A stretch of DNA of 64,000 nt from CAZYFH01 sp965197395. Lineage in GTDB: Bacteria; Acidobacteriota; Vicinamibacteria; Vicinamibacterales; UBA8438. The notes beneath the pieces were generated by a model, which worked only from the letters and a program-made list of their open reading frames with translations, made no database searches and was not told the origin of the DNA. This document shows positions 29,919 through 40,632 of the stretch, piece by piece (the first letter of the stretch is position 1; the number at the start of each line of letters is the position of its first letter). Location of the stretch: the NCBI GenBank assembly GCA_965197395.1, contig OZ240205.1:558001-622000 (forward strand), in the 5' to 3' direction. The translations under genes and the position numbers were made by a program.

Positions 29919-29955
29919 AAAACGGACCGCGCGGAGTGCGCACTCCGCGCGGTCC
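29919..29955 (-). terminator. Intrinsic terminator after the radical SAM gene
   Basis: A perfect 32-base palindrome (GGACCGCGCGGAGTGC and its complement, 29924-29955) is followed on the minus strand by GTTTTG. It lies about 50 bases beyond the stop of the radical SAM gene, which is transcribed towards it. The very strong stem plus a short T-run fits a rho-independent terminator. Confidence 0.7.
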
Positions 29956-30002
29956 TCAATCAACCTTGGCGCCAGGCCCGACGACCTAGCTCGCGCCGCG
30001 GC

Positions 30003-32114
<2,112 letters not shown>

Positions 32115-32202
32115 CAGAGCTCCGTTTCAGGTATTTACACCTCCGGCACGCGTCCGACCGGACCGGTCAAACGGGCACCGCGACAAGTCTTTTAACCGTC
32201 AT

Positions 32203-32234
32203 AGGATAGCGGAGAATTCGCCGCCAGATGTCAA
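32203..32234 (-). promoter_or_regulatory. Possible sigma-70-like promoter of the radical SAM gene
   Basis: On the minus strand TTGACA (32229-32234) is followed after 20 bases by TATCCT (32203-32208), about 90 bases upstream of the radical SAM start codon. The spacing is longer than the optimal 17, so this is only a candidate. Confidence 0.25.
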
Positions 32235-32307
32235 CTTCCTGTGGAACGGCGAATCGAGGGGGTGAACTGGCGCTCGGCGGGTTGAACGGTCCGCCCGGCA
32301 TCCGCTG

Positions 32308-32940
32308 CTAGACCGCAAATTGTCGAAACGTCAGGCTGATCCGCCCCGTCAGACCGAGCTCCGGCGGTCCGGTGGCGGGCAGAATCTTCGCGATGCCGTG
32401 GAAGCGTAGCCGGCTCGGCCCTCCCATCACGAACGCATCGCCCGACGACAAGGTGACGGCCTCGACACGCTCCCGCCTCCGAGTACCACCGACGACGAAG
32501 GTTGCCGCGTCGCCGACCGACAACGACACGATCGGGACGCCGGCGTCGAGGGCGGCGGCCGTCTCGTCCTTGTCCTGATGGAGCCCCATCTTGCCGGCCG
32601 AGTCGTACCGATTCACGAGACAGACGTCCGGTCGGAGCGACATCCGCACCGCTCGGCTCGCGCGGACCGCCATCGTCACCAGCTCCGGAGGCAGCGGTGG
32701 CACCGGCAGGCCGTCGTGGTCGGACCGCGTCGGCTCGTAGGCATACCTCCGTCCGTTCCAGTGCAGCCCCAGGCACATCAGATCGCATCGCAGGTGTCCC
32801 CCACCGCGAACCTGCGGCCGGTAGAACCCAGCGGGGCCCCTCGCCAGCGCCTCGACAATCGCAACCAGGGAGCGCTGGTCGTCCGCGGTCAAGAACGCGG
32901 GCAAATGGAACGCGCCCGGGTAGATCTGGATGAACTCCAT
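32308..32940 (-). CDS. alkB: AlkB-type 2-oxoglutarate/Fe(II) DNA dealkylation dioxygenase
   Basis: AlkB removes 1-methyladenine and 3-methylcytosine lesions by oxidative demethylation. The 210-residue length is normal. The iron ligands are visible as HxD in MGLHQDKDE and the distal His in RFHGIAKI. The 2-oxoglutarate-binding arginines lie in GRISLTFRQF near the C-terminus, and NRYDSAGKMGLHQD is the canonical core. The gene is divergent from the flavin oxidase gene, with about 60 bases between starts. No ada or alkA neighbour is present. Confidence 0.92.
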   Translation of the reverse strand: MEFIQIYPGAFHLPAFLTADDQRSLVAIVEALARGPAGFYRPQVRGGGHLRCDLMCLGLHWNGRRYAYEPTRSDHDGLPVPPLPPELVTMAVRASRAVRMSLRPDVCLVNRYDSAGKMGLHQDKDETAAALDAGVPIVSLSVGDAATFVVGGTRRRERVEAVTLSSGDAFVMGGPSRLRFHGIAKILPATGPPELGLTGRISLTFRQFAV

Positions 32941-33000
32941 TGCTCGAGGCTGTGGGCTCGAGGCTCAGTGTAATCGTACCGCTATCATGGCGCCGTTCCC

Positions 33001-34146
33001 ATGTCGCGGTCGCCAGACGTGGTCGTGGTCGGTGCCGGCGTGTTCGGCGCCTGGACCGCGTACCGGCTGCAGCGGGCCGGCCGGTCGGTGATGCTACTCG
33101 ACGCGTTTGGGCCAGGGAGCTCCCGCGCGAGCTCGGGCGGCGAGTCACGCGTCATCCGCCTCGGATACGGCAACAAGGCGACCTACTCGCGGTGGGCGCT
33201 GGAGTCGATCGCCCAGTGGCGGGCGCTGTTCCACGAGGCGCGGCGCCCGTTGTTCATAAAGACGGGCGTCTTGTTCCTCGGGTATGACGACGACCCGCTG
33301 GCGGACGAGACGGTCGCGACGCTCCAGCAGCTCGGTGCGACCTTCGAGCTGCTCGGTCGGGACGATCTCGAACGCCGATACTCCCAGTTTCGTCTCGGAG
33401 CGATTGTCCGCGGCATCCTCGAGCCGGACAGCGGCGTCATCCTCGCCCGCCGCGCGGTCGACAGCGTCGTGCGGCGCGCCGTCGAGCTCGGCGTCGACTA
33501 TCGGCTGGCCGCGGCGACCCAGCCGGCAGGAAGCCACCGGCTCGTCACGCTCGCGCTGTCCGACGGCACCGACGTGAGCGCCGACACGTTCGTGTTCGCC
33601 TGCGGTCCATGGCTCGCCAAGCTGTTTCCCGATCTGCTGGCGCCGGTGCTACACACGACCCGACAGGAGGTGTTCTTCTTCGGGGGCAAACCGGGAAACC
33701 GGCGACTCGTGGCGCCCACGCTGCCAGTGTGGATCGATTTCCGCAGCGGGGTCTATGGCCTGCCGGATGTGGAGGGTCACGGCGTCAAGATCGGGCTCGA
33801 TACGCACGGGCCGCCGTTCGATCCCGATGCCGGCGACCGGCTGCCGTCGGCAGCGGCGCTGGCGACGGCGCGGCGGCTGGCCGGCGAGCGAATCCCGGAC
33901 CTCCTGGAGGCGCCCCTACTGGACGCGCGGGTCTGTCAATACACGAACACGCCGAACGGCGACTTCCTGATCGACCGCCACCCCGGATACGACAACGTGT
34001 GGCTGGTCGGCGGAGGCTCCGGCCACGGCTTCAAGCACGGCCCGGCCGTCGGCGCCTACGTTGCCGCGTTGATGGACGGCGGCCACGCGGAGCCGCAGTT
34101 CGAGCTGGTGACGAGGCCGCGCGCGCGCGCGCGGGAGGTGTTCTAG
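33001..34146 (+). CDS. Sarcosine / N-methyl-amino-acid oxidase-like flavoenzyme
   Basis: This 381-residue FAD-dependent oxidase of the DAO superfamily starts with the dinucleotide-binding motif VVVVGAGVFGAWTAYRL. It retains the covalent-FAD cysteine at C312 in RVCQYTNTPNGDFLID, which aligns with the flavinylated cysteine of monomeric sarcosine oxidase and SolA. The C-terminal GGGSGHGFKHGPAVG completes the FAD site. It would oxidise an N-methyl amine or similar secondary amine to imine plus H2O2. The exact substrate (sarcosine, N-methyltryptophan, pipecolate) cannot be read from the sequence. It is convergent with frdB. Confidence 0.88.
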   Translation: MSRSPDVVVVGAGVFGAWTAYRLQRAGRSVMLLDAFGPGSSRASSGGESRVIRLGYGNKATYSRWALESIAQWRALFHEARRPLFIKTGVLFLGYDDDPLADETVATLQQLGATFELLGRDDLERRYSQFRLGAIVRGILEPDSGVILARRAVDSVVRRAVELGVDYRLAAATQPAGSHRLVTLALSDGTDVSADTFVFACGPWLAKLFPDLLAPVLHTTRQEVFFFGGKPGNRRLVAPTLPVWIDFRSGVYGLPDVEGHGVKIGLDTHGPPFDPDAGDRLPSAAALATARRLAGERIPDLLEAPLLDARVCQYTNTPNGDFLIDRHPGYDNVWLVGGGSGHGFKHGPAVGAYVAALMDGGHAEPQFELVTRPRARAREVF

Positions 34147-34177
34147 CGCCGAACTTTGGTGCGCCAAGATCCGTTGA

Positions 34178-34921
34178 TCACTTCGATCCCCACGGCAACA
34201 GCATCGACTTGATCCAGTTGGTCGAGCTGGCCAACTTGACGAGCTGGATCGCGCCGGCGGGGTCCACGTTCTTGGGGCACACTTCGGTGCACTCGCCGAC
34301 CAACGTGCACCCCCACATGCCCTCGTGCCCGTCGAGTGCTTTCATCCGCCCGGCTGCGCCTTGGTCTCGCGAATCCAGGTTGTATCGTTGGGCGAGGGCG
34401 ATCACGGCCGGTCCGGCAAACGCAGGCTCGAGACCGACGACAGGGCAGGCGGCGTAACAAAGCATGCAGTTGATGCACATGCTGAACTGTTTATACGCCT
34501 CCAACTGCGCGGGCGTCTGGAGGTACTCGCCATCGGCGATCGGCTTCTCGTCGTCGCGAACGATCCATGGCTGCACTTTCTGGAGCTTCTGGAGGAAGTC
34601 GGAAATGTCGACGACGAGGTCGCGCATGACCGGAAAGGACTGCAGTGGCGCGATGTGGATCGGCCCTGGCACGTAGTCGGACAGCGGGACCGAACAGGTG
34701 AGCTTCGGCGTGCCATTGACCGTCATGCCGCAGCTACCGCAGACGCCCATGCGACACGACCACCGGAAGGTGAGCGAGCCGTCCAGCCGGTCCTTGACGT
34801 AGTTCAAGGCGTCCAGCACGACCCAATCTTCTCGGTAGGGCACCTCGTAGGATTGGAAGGTGGGCTCGGAGTCGTCCTCCGGCCGATACCGTGCCACGTC
34901 CAACGTGATCGTATCCGCCAT
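34178..34921 (-). CDS. frdB: Fumarate reductase/succinate dehydrogenase iron-sulfur subunit
   Basis: This 247-residue electron-transfer subunit has the [2Fe-2S] domain cysteines in CRMGVCGSCGMTVNG plus a fourth in KLTC. The C-terminal ferredoxin domain carries CINCMLCYAACP and CTLVGECTEVCPKN for the [4Fe-4S] and [3Fe-4S] clusters. ATG at 34921 (MADTITLDVARYRP) is the family start and lies four bases after the frdA stop. The N-terminal DTITLDVARYRPEDDSEP sequence is closer to FrdB than to classical SdhB. No membrane-anchor gene follows; the next gene is convergent. Confidence 0.92.
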   Translation of the reverse strand: MADTITLDVARYRPEDDSEPTFQSYEVPYREDWVVLDALNYVKDRLDGSLTFRWSCRMGVCGSCGMTVNGTPKLTCSVPLSDYVPGPIHIAPLQSFPVMRDLVVDISDFLQKLQKVQPWIVRDDEKPIADGEYLQTPAQLEAYKQFSMCINCMLCYAACPVVGLEPAFAGPAVIALAQRYNLDSRDQGAAGRMKALDGHEGMWGCTLVGECTEVCPKNVDPAGAIQLVKLASSTNWIKSMLLPWGSK

Positions 34922-34925
34922 GCGG

Positions 34926-36668
34926 TTACCTGCCGTAGGTGCGTTCCCCAGGTGGCCAGCGTGTGATGGTGACCGGCAGATACTCGATGCGCGGTGCGCC
35001 ATCGGCCGTCCGATACGCTAACGAGTGGGCGAGAAACCGCTCGTCGTCTCGCTGCGGGTGGTCTGTCCGCTGGTGCGCGCCACGGGACTCGGTCCGCGCT
35101 TCCGCCGAGCGGAGGATCACCTGCGCCAGATCGAGCATGTAGCCAAGCTCGAGGGCCGACGTCAGCTCCGTGTTGAAGGTCCGACTCCGGTCATCGAGCT
35201 GCAATCGCTGGGCGTGGCCCCACAGACGGCCCAGTGCATCCGCCCCCGCAGCCAGAGCTGCGCCGGTCCGGTAGATCCCCGCGCTCTCCTCCATGGTCGC
35301 CTGCATCTCGGATCGGAGGTTGGCAATCCGCTCCGTACCACCGGTCGTGTTGAAGAAGTCCTCCGACAGCCGCCGCGTCTCGTCCACAATCTGAGCTTCC
35401 ACCGACGCGCTCGGCGGTGGCGCCGCGGCGGCGAACGTCGCGGCCGCTTTCCCGGCGCGCGCGCCGAAGACGAGACATTCGGTGAGCGAATTCGAGCCCA
35501 GCCGATTGGCGCCGTTCAAATTGACGCACGCTACTTCCCCCGCCGCATACAGCCCGTCGAGCGGCGTCGCACCCATGATATCCGTGTGGACGCCGCCCAT
35601 CATGTAGTGGACCACCGGCCGCACGGGGATCAGCTCTTTGACCGGATCGAGGTTCGCGTATTTCTGGCACAGCTCGCGGACGAACGGGAGCTTCTCGTCG
35701 ATCACCTCCTCGCCGATCTGCCGGATATCCAGGTGCACATATTGGCCGTACGGGCCCTCCAGCGTCCGCCCCTTCTCTTGTTCTTGGATGAAGGCCTGCG
35801 AGAGCCGGTCGCGCGGGCCGAGCTCCATCGAACGCAGGACCGGCGTGGGTTCCGGCGTGCCGAGGTCGTAGTCCTGCAGGTACCGGTAGCCGTCCTTGTT
35901 GACGAGCCACCCACCCTCGGCGCGCGCCGCCTCGGTGATTAAGATCCCGGTTCGAGGCAGACCCGTCGGGTGATACTGGACAAACTCCATGTCCTTCAAC
36001 GGCACGCCCGCACGATAGGCTAGGGCCATCCCGTCGCCATTCTTGATGTTGGCATTGGTCGTGAACGGGAAGATCTTGCCGCAGCCGCCAGTGCACAGAA
36101 TCACGGCCTTTGCCGTAATGCCTTGAACTTTGCCAGTAGCGAGCTCGATGACCACGACCCCTTGACAGCGCCCCTCGTCGACCAGCAGCTTCGTGACGAA
36201 CCACTCGTCGAATCGCCTCACGCCCCCGTACTTCAACGATGTCTGGAACAGCGCGTGGAGCATGTGGAACCCGGTTTTATCGGCGGCGAACCACGTCCGT
36301 TGGATCTTCATGCCACCGAACGGGCGGACGGCAATGCTCCCATCGAGGTCCCGACTCCAGGGGCATCCCCAGTGCTCCAACTGCAGCATCTCGCCTGGTG
36401 CCTCTTCGACGAAGGCCTCGACGGCGTCCTGGTCGCACAGCCAGTCGGCGCCCGAGATGGTGTCGTACGCGTGGGCATCGAGGCTGTCGCCTGGCTTGAT
36501 CACGGCAGCGGCGCCGCCTTCGGCCGACACGGTATGGCTCCGCATCGGGTACACCTTCGACACCACCGCAACATCGAGCTTCGGCGTGGCCTCGGTGGCC
36601 GCAATGGCTGCCCGCAGGCCCGCGCCACCTCCACCGACGATGAGCAGGTCACATGAGAGCGTATCCAT
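34926..36668 (-). CDS. frdA: Fumarate reductase/succinate dehydrogenase flavoprotein subunit
   Basis: This 580-residue flavoprotein catalyses fumarate/succinate interconversion. Visible are the FAD motif LLIVGGGGAGLRAA, the covalent-FAD histidine H45 in MRSHTVSAEGG, the active-site segment QYHPTGLPRTGILITEAARAEGG, RPVVHYMMGGVHTD, and the C-terminal EYLPVTI. It is overall closer to quinol:fumarate reductase FrdA than to mitochondrial-type SdhA. It forms an operon with frdB. Neither frdC nor frdD (anchors) is upstream or downstream; upstream lies a decayed permease fragment on the other strand. Confidence 0.94.
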   Translation of the reverse strand: MDTLSCDLLIVGGGGAGLRAAIAATEATPKLDVAVVSKVYPMRSHTVSAEGGAAAVIKPGDSLDAHAYDTISGADWLCDQDAVEAFVEEAPGEMLQLEHWGCPWSRDLDGSIAVRPFGGMKIQRTWFAADKTGFHMLHALFQTSLKYGGVRRFDEWFVTKLLVDEGRCQGVVVIELATGKVQGITAKAVILCTGGCGKIFPFTTNANIKNGDGMALAYRAGVPLKDMEFVQYHPTGLPRTGILITEAARAEGGWLVNKDGYRYLQDYDLGTPEPTPVLRSMELGPRDRLSQAFIQEQEKGRTLEGPYGQYVHLDIRQIGEEVIDEKLPFVRELCQKYANLDPVKELIPVRPVVHYMMGGVHTDIMGATPLDGLYAAGEVACVNLNGANRLGSNSLTECLVFGARAGKAAATFAAAAPPPSASVEAQIVDETRRLSEDFFNTTGGTERIANLRSEMQATMEESAGIYRTGAALAAGADALGRLWGHAQRLQLDDRSRTFNTELTSALELGYMLDLAQVILRSAEARTESRGAHQRTDHPQRDDERFLAHSLAYRTADGAPRIEYLPVTITRWPPGERTYGR

Positions 36669-36719
36669 TCGCGATCCTACGGAAGACGTCCAGCTTCAGG
36701 CACACCGGCCTCGGAGCAT

Positions 36720-37120
36720 ACCCTATGGAGCGCCAGCGTCACCCGTCTGCGGGACGATTTCGTGCCCCCGGTGATCACGACCGCACTGACTGCGTCCCTC
36801 GTGTCGGGCGTGCTCGTCCTGCTCGTCGTCTGTGCCAACGTCGCCAGCCTGATCCTGGCGCAGGCGAGCGCGCGCACGCGCGAGGTCGCCGTCCGTGCGG
36901 CACTCGGCGCCGGTCGCTGGCGGCTGATCCGGCAAAGCGTGACCGAGGGCATCGTGCTCGCGCTGGTCGCCGCGGTGCTGGGCGCCTGGATAGCGGTCCT
37001 TGGTGTGCGTTGGACACGGTCGTGGATACCGGTCGACCCGCCGTATTTGTTTGCGATGGGCGGATGGAACCCGGTGGGCGGGATCTACACGCTGGGGATC
37101 GCGTTGCTTGCCGGCCTGGT
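36720..37120 (+). pseudogene. Remnant of an orphan FtsX/MacB-type ABC permease (ADOP-like)
   Basis: In the frame beginning TLWSASVTRLRDDFVPP the sequence shows VLVLLVVCANVASLILAQAS and REVAVRAALGAGRWRLIRQ. These are the hallmarks of FtsX-domain permeases of the acidobacterial duplicated orphan permease type. Only about 130 codons remain. The segment ends inside a hydrophobic helix (TLGIALLAGLV), exactly where palindromic repeat copy B begins, and the left end lacks the start and the rest of the protein. It is a broken fragment. Confidence 0.7.
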
Positions 37121-37266
37121 CGGGGCGAAGCCCCGTCTAGGAAGGCCGGTCTCAAGACCGTTGGTAAACGGCCAAGGCGCGCACGGGCGCGCCTCGCGGG
37201 CGCGGAGTGGGGCTCTCGGGGTCCCCGCGGAGCGCCCGCGGGGGTTCGGGGCGAAGCCCCGTCTAA
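37121..37266 (-). repeat. Dispersed GC-rich palindromic repeat, copy B
   Basis: It has GGGGCGAAGCCCCGTCT at both ends (37122 and 37247) with the core AACGGCCAAGGCGCGCACGG between them. This gives a 146-base unit bounded by two identical hairpins. It interrupts the permease remnant on the left and touches the msrQ stop codon (37267-37269) on the right without any spacer. On the minus strand the hairpin is therefore immediately downstream of msrQ. Confidence 0.8.
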
Positions 37267-37965
37267 TCAGGACGACCGAACAGCGTTCTCATCCGCCGAC
37301 CGGGGCCGCGCGGGCACGCGCCACCCCTCGAGACTCCAGCCGTAGAGTCGTACTCTCATAAACCGCCACACACGACGTGGGTAACTCGGAGTTGCCAGAC
37401 GGGTGCCGAGCAGAACGGTCAGAATCGCGGCGTAGATGAGCGGTTCGCCGAGCTCGAGTTTGACCAGCCAGAAGAAGTGGACCACGCCGGCAATCGCGAT
37501 GACGTAGATCAGCTGGTGCAACGCGTGCCAGCGTTTCCCGCCCAGACGCCGCATCATCGCTTGCGACGAAGTAACCGCGAGCGGGATTAACAACACGAAG
37601 CCGGTGAAGCCCGCGGTCACGTACTTCCGCTCGATCACGTCCTCGATGATGACGTCGAGCGCGAAGAAGTGATCGAGGACCACATACGTCGAGAAGTGAA
37701 GGCAGGCGTAGAAGAAGGCGAAGAGTCCCACCATCCGGCGGAACCGGATGATCGCGCTCCACCCGGTCAACCATCGCACCGGCGTGATCGCGAGGGTGAC
37801 GAGCAGCAACCGGAGCGTCCAATCGCCCGTCCGGTGCGTGACGTCCTCGATCGGATTGACGCTGAGCCCGCCCGTGAAGGCGTGCCAGACGAGCAGCAGC
37901 GCGGGGGCCAGGCAGGCGAGAAACACCGCTGGCTTGAGACGGCGGGTCAGTTGCGTGGCGGTCAT
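37267..37965 (-). CDS. msrQ: MsrQ, haem-binding membrane subunit of MsrPQ
   Basis: MsrQ is the inner-membrane b-haem protein that passes quinol electrons to MsrP for repair of oxidised methionines in envelope proteins. The 232-residue protein has about six hydrophobic segments and the ferric-reductase-like histidines (FFYACLHFSTYV, LHQLIYVIAIAGVVHFFW). It lies downstream of msrP on the same strand, 131 bases apart, with a strong hairpin between them that may modulate read-through. The stop abuts repeat copy B. Confidence 0.93.
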   Translation of the reverse strand: MTATQLTRRLKPAVFLACLAPALLLVWHAFTGGLSVNPIEDVTHRTGDWTLRLLLVTLAITPVRWLTGWSAIIRFRRMVGLFAFFYACLHFSTYVVLDHFFALDVIIEDVIERKYVTAGFTGFVLLIPLAVTSSQAMMRRLGGKRWHALHQLIYVIAIAGVVHFFWLVKLELGEPLIYAAILTVLLGTRLATPSYPRRVWRFMRVRLYGWSLEGWRVPARPRSADENAVRSS

Positions 37966-38042
37966 GTCGGCGGCCGGGCGACGACGGCACTCGTCGCACC
38001 GACCTCTGGTATCGGTGCCCGTTGCGCCGTCCGCGCTTCATA

Positions 38043-38064
38043 GCGCGGGCCTTCAGGCCCGCGC
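38043..38064. repeat. REP-like hairpin between msrP and msrQ
   Basis: GCGCGGGCC-TTCA-GGCCCGCGC is a perfect 9-bp stem with a four-base loop in the 131-base gap between msrP (upstream) and msrQ. There is no T-run, so it is not a clear intrinsic terminator. It resembles short REP-type palindromes and could lower msrQ expression relative to msrP or stabilise the msrP mRNA 3' end. Confidence 0.5.
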
Positions 38065-38096
38065 GGGCGACGTCCCTCGATGCGCGTGAGGCGCGA

Positions 38097-39065
38097 CTAG
38101 TAGTTCTGGGCCAGATCCATCCCGTCGTACATGCTCGCGACCTGGTCAGCGTAGCCATTGAACATCTGCGTCCGTTGGCGGAAGAACTTGCCGATGCGCC
38201 GCTCGGTCCGCTGTGTCCATCGCGGATGGTCGACGTCGGGATTCACATTGGCGTAGAAGCCGTATTCGTGCGGAATGGAGACGTTCCACGAGTTGCGAGG
38301 CTGCTCCGCGACGAACTCGATGCGGGAAATCGACTTGAGGCTCTTGAAACCGTACTTCCATGGCACCATGAGGCGCATCGGGGCACCGTTCTGGTTCAAC
38401 AGCGTCTTGCCGTACAGCCCCACCACCATGATCGCCAGCGGATTCATCGCCTCGTCCATCCGCAACCCCTCAACGTAGGGCCACTCCAGGCCCCCGCCGC
38501 CGCGCTGGCCGCGGAACTCGCTCGGACGCAGGAGCGTCTCGAACCGCACGTACTTCGCCTGCGAGGTCGGCTCGAAGCGCTTCAGCAAGTCGCCAAGCGG
38601 AAAGCCGACCCACGGCACCACCATCGACCACGCCTCGACGCAGCGCAGCCGATAGATGCGCTCCTCGAGCGTATGCGGCTTGAGGATGTCCTCGAGCGTG
38701 TAATCGGCCGCGGGCTTATTCATGTGCCCCTCGACCCGGACACTCCACGGCTTCGGATTGAACTCGCTCGCGTAACGCTTCGGGTCTTCCTTGTCGAGCC
38801 CGAACTCGTAGAAGTTGTTGTAGCTCGTGATCTCGTCGAAGGTGTTCTGCGGCTCGTCCGTGCTGAAGGGGCTCTCCGTGATGCCGGGCAGGTCGGCTTG
38901 CGGCGCGGCCGCCTGCACTCCTCCACGCGGCCCGCCGAGCGCCGCCGCGCCGGCCACACCAAGTGCCGCCCCGGACGCTGCTTGCATGAACTGCCGGCGG
39001 TTGTAGTACAGCCGCTCCGGCGTGATCTCGGACGACGGAATGTCTGGTGCCTGCTTGATCAACAT
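38097..39065 (-). CDS. msrP: MsrP, periplasmic molybdopterin methionine-sulfoxide reductase
   Basis: This catalytic subunit of MsrPQ (YedY family) reduces methionine sulfoxide in periplasmic proteins. The 322-residue protein has a twin-arginine signal around residues 22-50 (NRRQFMQAASGAALGVAGAAALGG), so it should be exported folded with its cofactor. The oxidoreductase molybdopterin domain shows RLRCVEAWSMVVPW, whose cysteine ligates Mo, and GAPMRLMVPWKYGFKSLK. ATG at 39065 is chosen because the upstream codons lack family similarity. MoaA at 23558 belongs to the pathway making its cofactor. Confidence 0.95.
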   Translation of the reverse strand: MLIKQAPDIPSSEITPERLYYNRRQFMQAASGAALGVAGAAALGGPRGGVQAAAPQADLPGITESPFSTDEPQNTFDEITSYNNFYEFGLDKEDPKRYASEFNPKPWSVRVEGHMNKPAADYTLEDILKPHTLEERIYRLRCVEAWSMVVPWVGFPLGDLLKRFEPTSQAKYVRFETLLRPSEFRGQRGGGGLEWPYVEGLRMDEAMNPLAIMVVGLYGKTLLNQNGAPMRLMVPWKYGFKSLKSISRIEFVAEQPRNSWNVSIPHEYGFYANVNPDVDHPRWTQRTERRIGKFFRQRTQMFNGYADQVASMYDGMDLAQNY

Positions 39066-39151
39066 TCGAGTACCTCTACTCCCGGGACCGACCCGCCGTG
39101 CGCCGATCTCCACCCGGGTGCTTCGATGGTCGCCCCACGGCCCCGTGCTTG

Positions 39152-39844
39152 TCAATAGTACCGGCGTGCGAGCCACTCGGGCGAGACGCCGGCGAAGTAC
39201 AGCATCACCAATGCGATATTGAGCGCGCTCCGCCGCAACCAGCCGTCCCGCTCCCAGCGCCGTGCCGAGACGCGGACCGGGACACGCGAGAACCAGAGCG
39301 ACCCGCGCCGGCCGAGCCGGCGAATGAGGTCGACATCCTCCATCAGTGGGATGGCCCGGTAGCCCTCGAGTGCTTCAAAGACCGCGCGCCGCACGAAGAT
39401 CGCCTGATCGCCATAGGGCAACGCCAGCCATGACACCCGCTTCGCGACGCCCCATTCGATGAGACGGGCCACGCGCCGCGGGGAATCAAGGGTGAACCGG
39501 AACGCGCCCCCGACCACCTCGTCGCGCCCGTCGGCCGCCCGGATCTCGTCGAGCCACCCTGGGTCCAGACGCGCGTCCGCGTGCACGAAGAGCAACCAGC
39601 GACCCGCGGCTTCGGCGGCGGCGGCATTCATCTGCCGCCAGCGCCCAACCGCACTCGTACGCCAACGGACGGCTGGATAGCGCGTCCGCAGGGCATCGAG
39701 GGAACGGTCGGTTGCGTCCACGCTGACAACGACGACCTCGACGTTGTCGCCGGCTGCATCCTCGGCGAGCCCGGCGAGGAGCCCCTCGAGCTCCACCGTG
39801 TCTCGAAGGACCGGGATCGCGATCGAGACGAGGGGCGCCGACAT
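39152..39844 (-). CDS. TIGR04283-type family 2 glycosyltransferase
   Basis: This 230-residue GT-A enzyme begins LVSIAIPVLRDTVELEGLL and shows VVVVSVDATDRS, the metal motif FVHADARLDPGWLDEI, and the acceptor motif MEDVDLIRRLGRRG. A C-terminal hydrophobic stretch (LNIALVMLYFAGVSPEWLARRYY) is typical of TIGR04283 proteins, sometimes annotated as arsenosugar-related. No arsenic genes are nearby, so that role is not supported here. ATG at 39844 is preferred; an upstream start at 39892 would overlap the next gene's 3' end. Confidence 0.85.
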   Translation of the reverse strand: MSAPLVSIAIPVLRDTVELEGLLAGLAEDAAGDNVEVVVVSVDATDRSLDALRTRYPAVRWRTSAVGRWRQMNAAAAEAAGRWLLFVHADARLDPGWLDEIRAADGRDEVVGGAFRFTLDSPRRVARLIEWGVAKRVSWLALPYGDQAIFVRRAVFEALEGYRAIPLMEDVDLIRRLGRRGSLWFSRVPVRVSARRWERDGWLRRSALNIALVMLYFAGVSPEWLARRYY

Positions 39845-39872
39845 GGCGGGGTCCGTGCGCAGACCGTCACGG

Positions 39873-40556
39873 TCATTCGGCGTCGCGACCATCTGCTCCG
39901 AGCCCCAGAAACGCCTCGGTCTCCGACCACACCCGCTCGAGGCTGCCGCTCAGCTGGTGGTCGTCGTCGAGTCGCACCAACCGCACGTGCGACCGGCGCG
40001 CCGCAAAGCGCGCGACCGTTTCGGGATCGACCACCGCGTCCTGGTCGCCCTGAAGCACCAGCGTCGGCGACGTGCACTGCGCGGCGAACGAGTCGTACTG
40101 GTCCGCGTCGCTGTAGAGCCCGTAATGGACACGGCGCACCTTCCCGTAGGCGTGGTGCGTCAGCGCCAGCCACCCGGTGTCGCGCCATCGTGCCATCCCG
40201 GCGTCGTCGATGTCGCCGAGACGCCGGCGGCCGAAGTCGAGCGCGGGTGCCAGCAACACGAGCCGGTCGATGGGTCGGTGGGACGGGGCGGCGCCCGCCA
40301 CCGACCGCTCCGCCACCTGGAGGGCCACGAAGGCACCGAGGCTCGACCCGATCAACGTGACGGCATCGGGCGCGAGCGCCGCAATCGCCGTCTCGACCTG
40401 CGCGACCATGCGCGTAGTCGTCAGGGTAGAAAAATCCGGCTCGTTGAGATCGGGACAGTGCAGCGTCAGGCGATGGCGCTGGAGGCGGTCTGCCAGAAAC
40501 GCGGCCTTGGACGAGGCCGGAGAGGACATGAAGCCGTGCAGATAGAAGATGTGCAT
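39873..40556 (-). CDS. Alpha/beta hydrolase of the YqiA/UPF0227-like esterase type
   Basis: This 227-residue hydrolase starts MHIFYLHGFMSSPAS, with the oxyanion-type HGF. It has the nucleophile elbow GSSLGAFVA (Ser about 86), an acid in VLQGDQDAVVDP, and the catalytic His in DDDHQLSG. This is the pattern of YqiA-like small esterases. ATG at 40556 fits the family; the open frame upstream runs towards repeat copy D. The natural substrate is unknown. It is 28 bases upstream of the glycosyltransferase start, so the pair is probably co-transcribed. Confidence 0.85.
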   Translation of the reverse strand: MHIFYLHGFMSSPASSKAAFLADRLQRHRLTLHCPDLNEPDFSTLTTTRMVAQVETAIAALAPDAVTLIGSSLGAFVALQVAERSVAGAAPSHRPIDRLVLLAPALDFGRRRLGDIDDAGMARWRDTGWLALTHHAYGKVRRVHYGLYSDADQYDSFAAQCTSPTLVLQGDQDAVVDPETVARFAARRSHVRLVRLDDDHQLSGSLERVWSETEAFLGLGADGRDAE

Positions 40557-40632
40557 CCGCGCGGCCTGGCCGCGCGCCTGGACTAGCGCGTTATCGGCAC
40601 GCAAAGAAGGATTTCATACTTCGTCGTCGGCA

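Noticed and set aside
39152..39844. Arsenosugar biosynthesis role for the TIGR04283 glycosyltransferase
   Set aside because: No arsenic methyltransferase, arsenosugar radical SAM or ars gene is nearby; the family name alone does not support the function.
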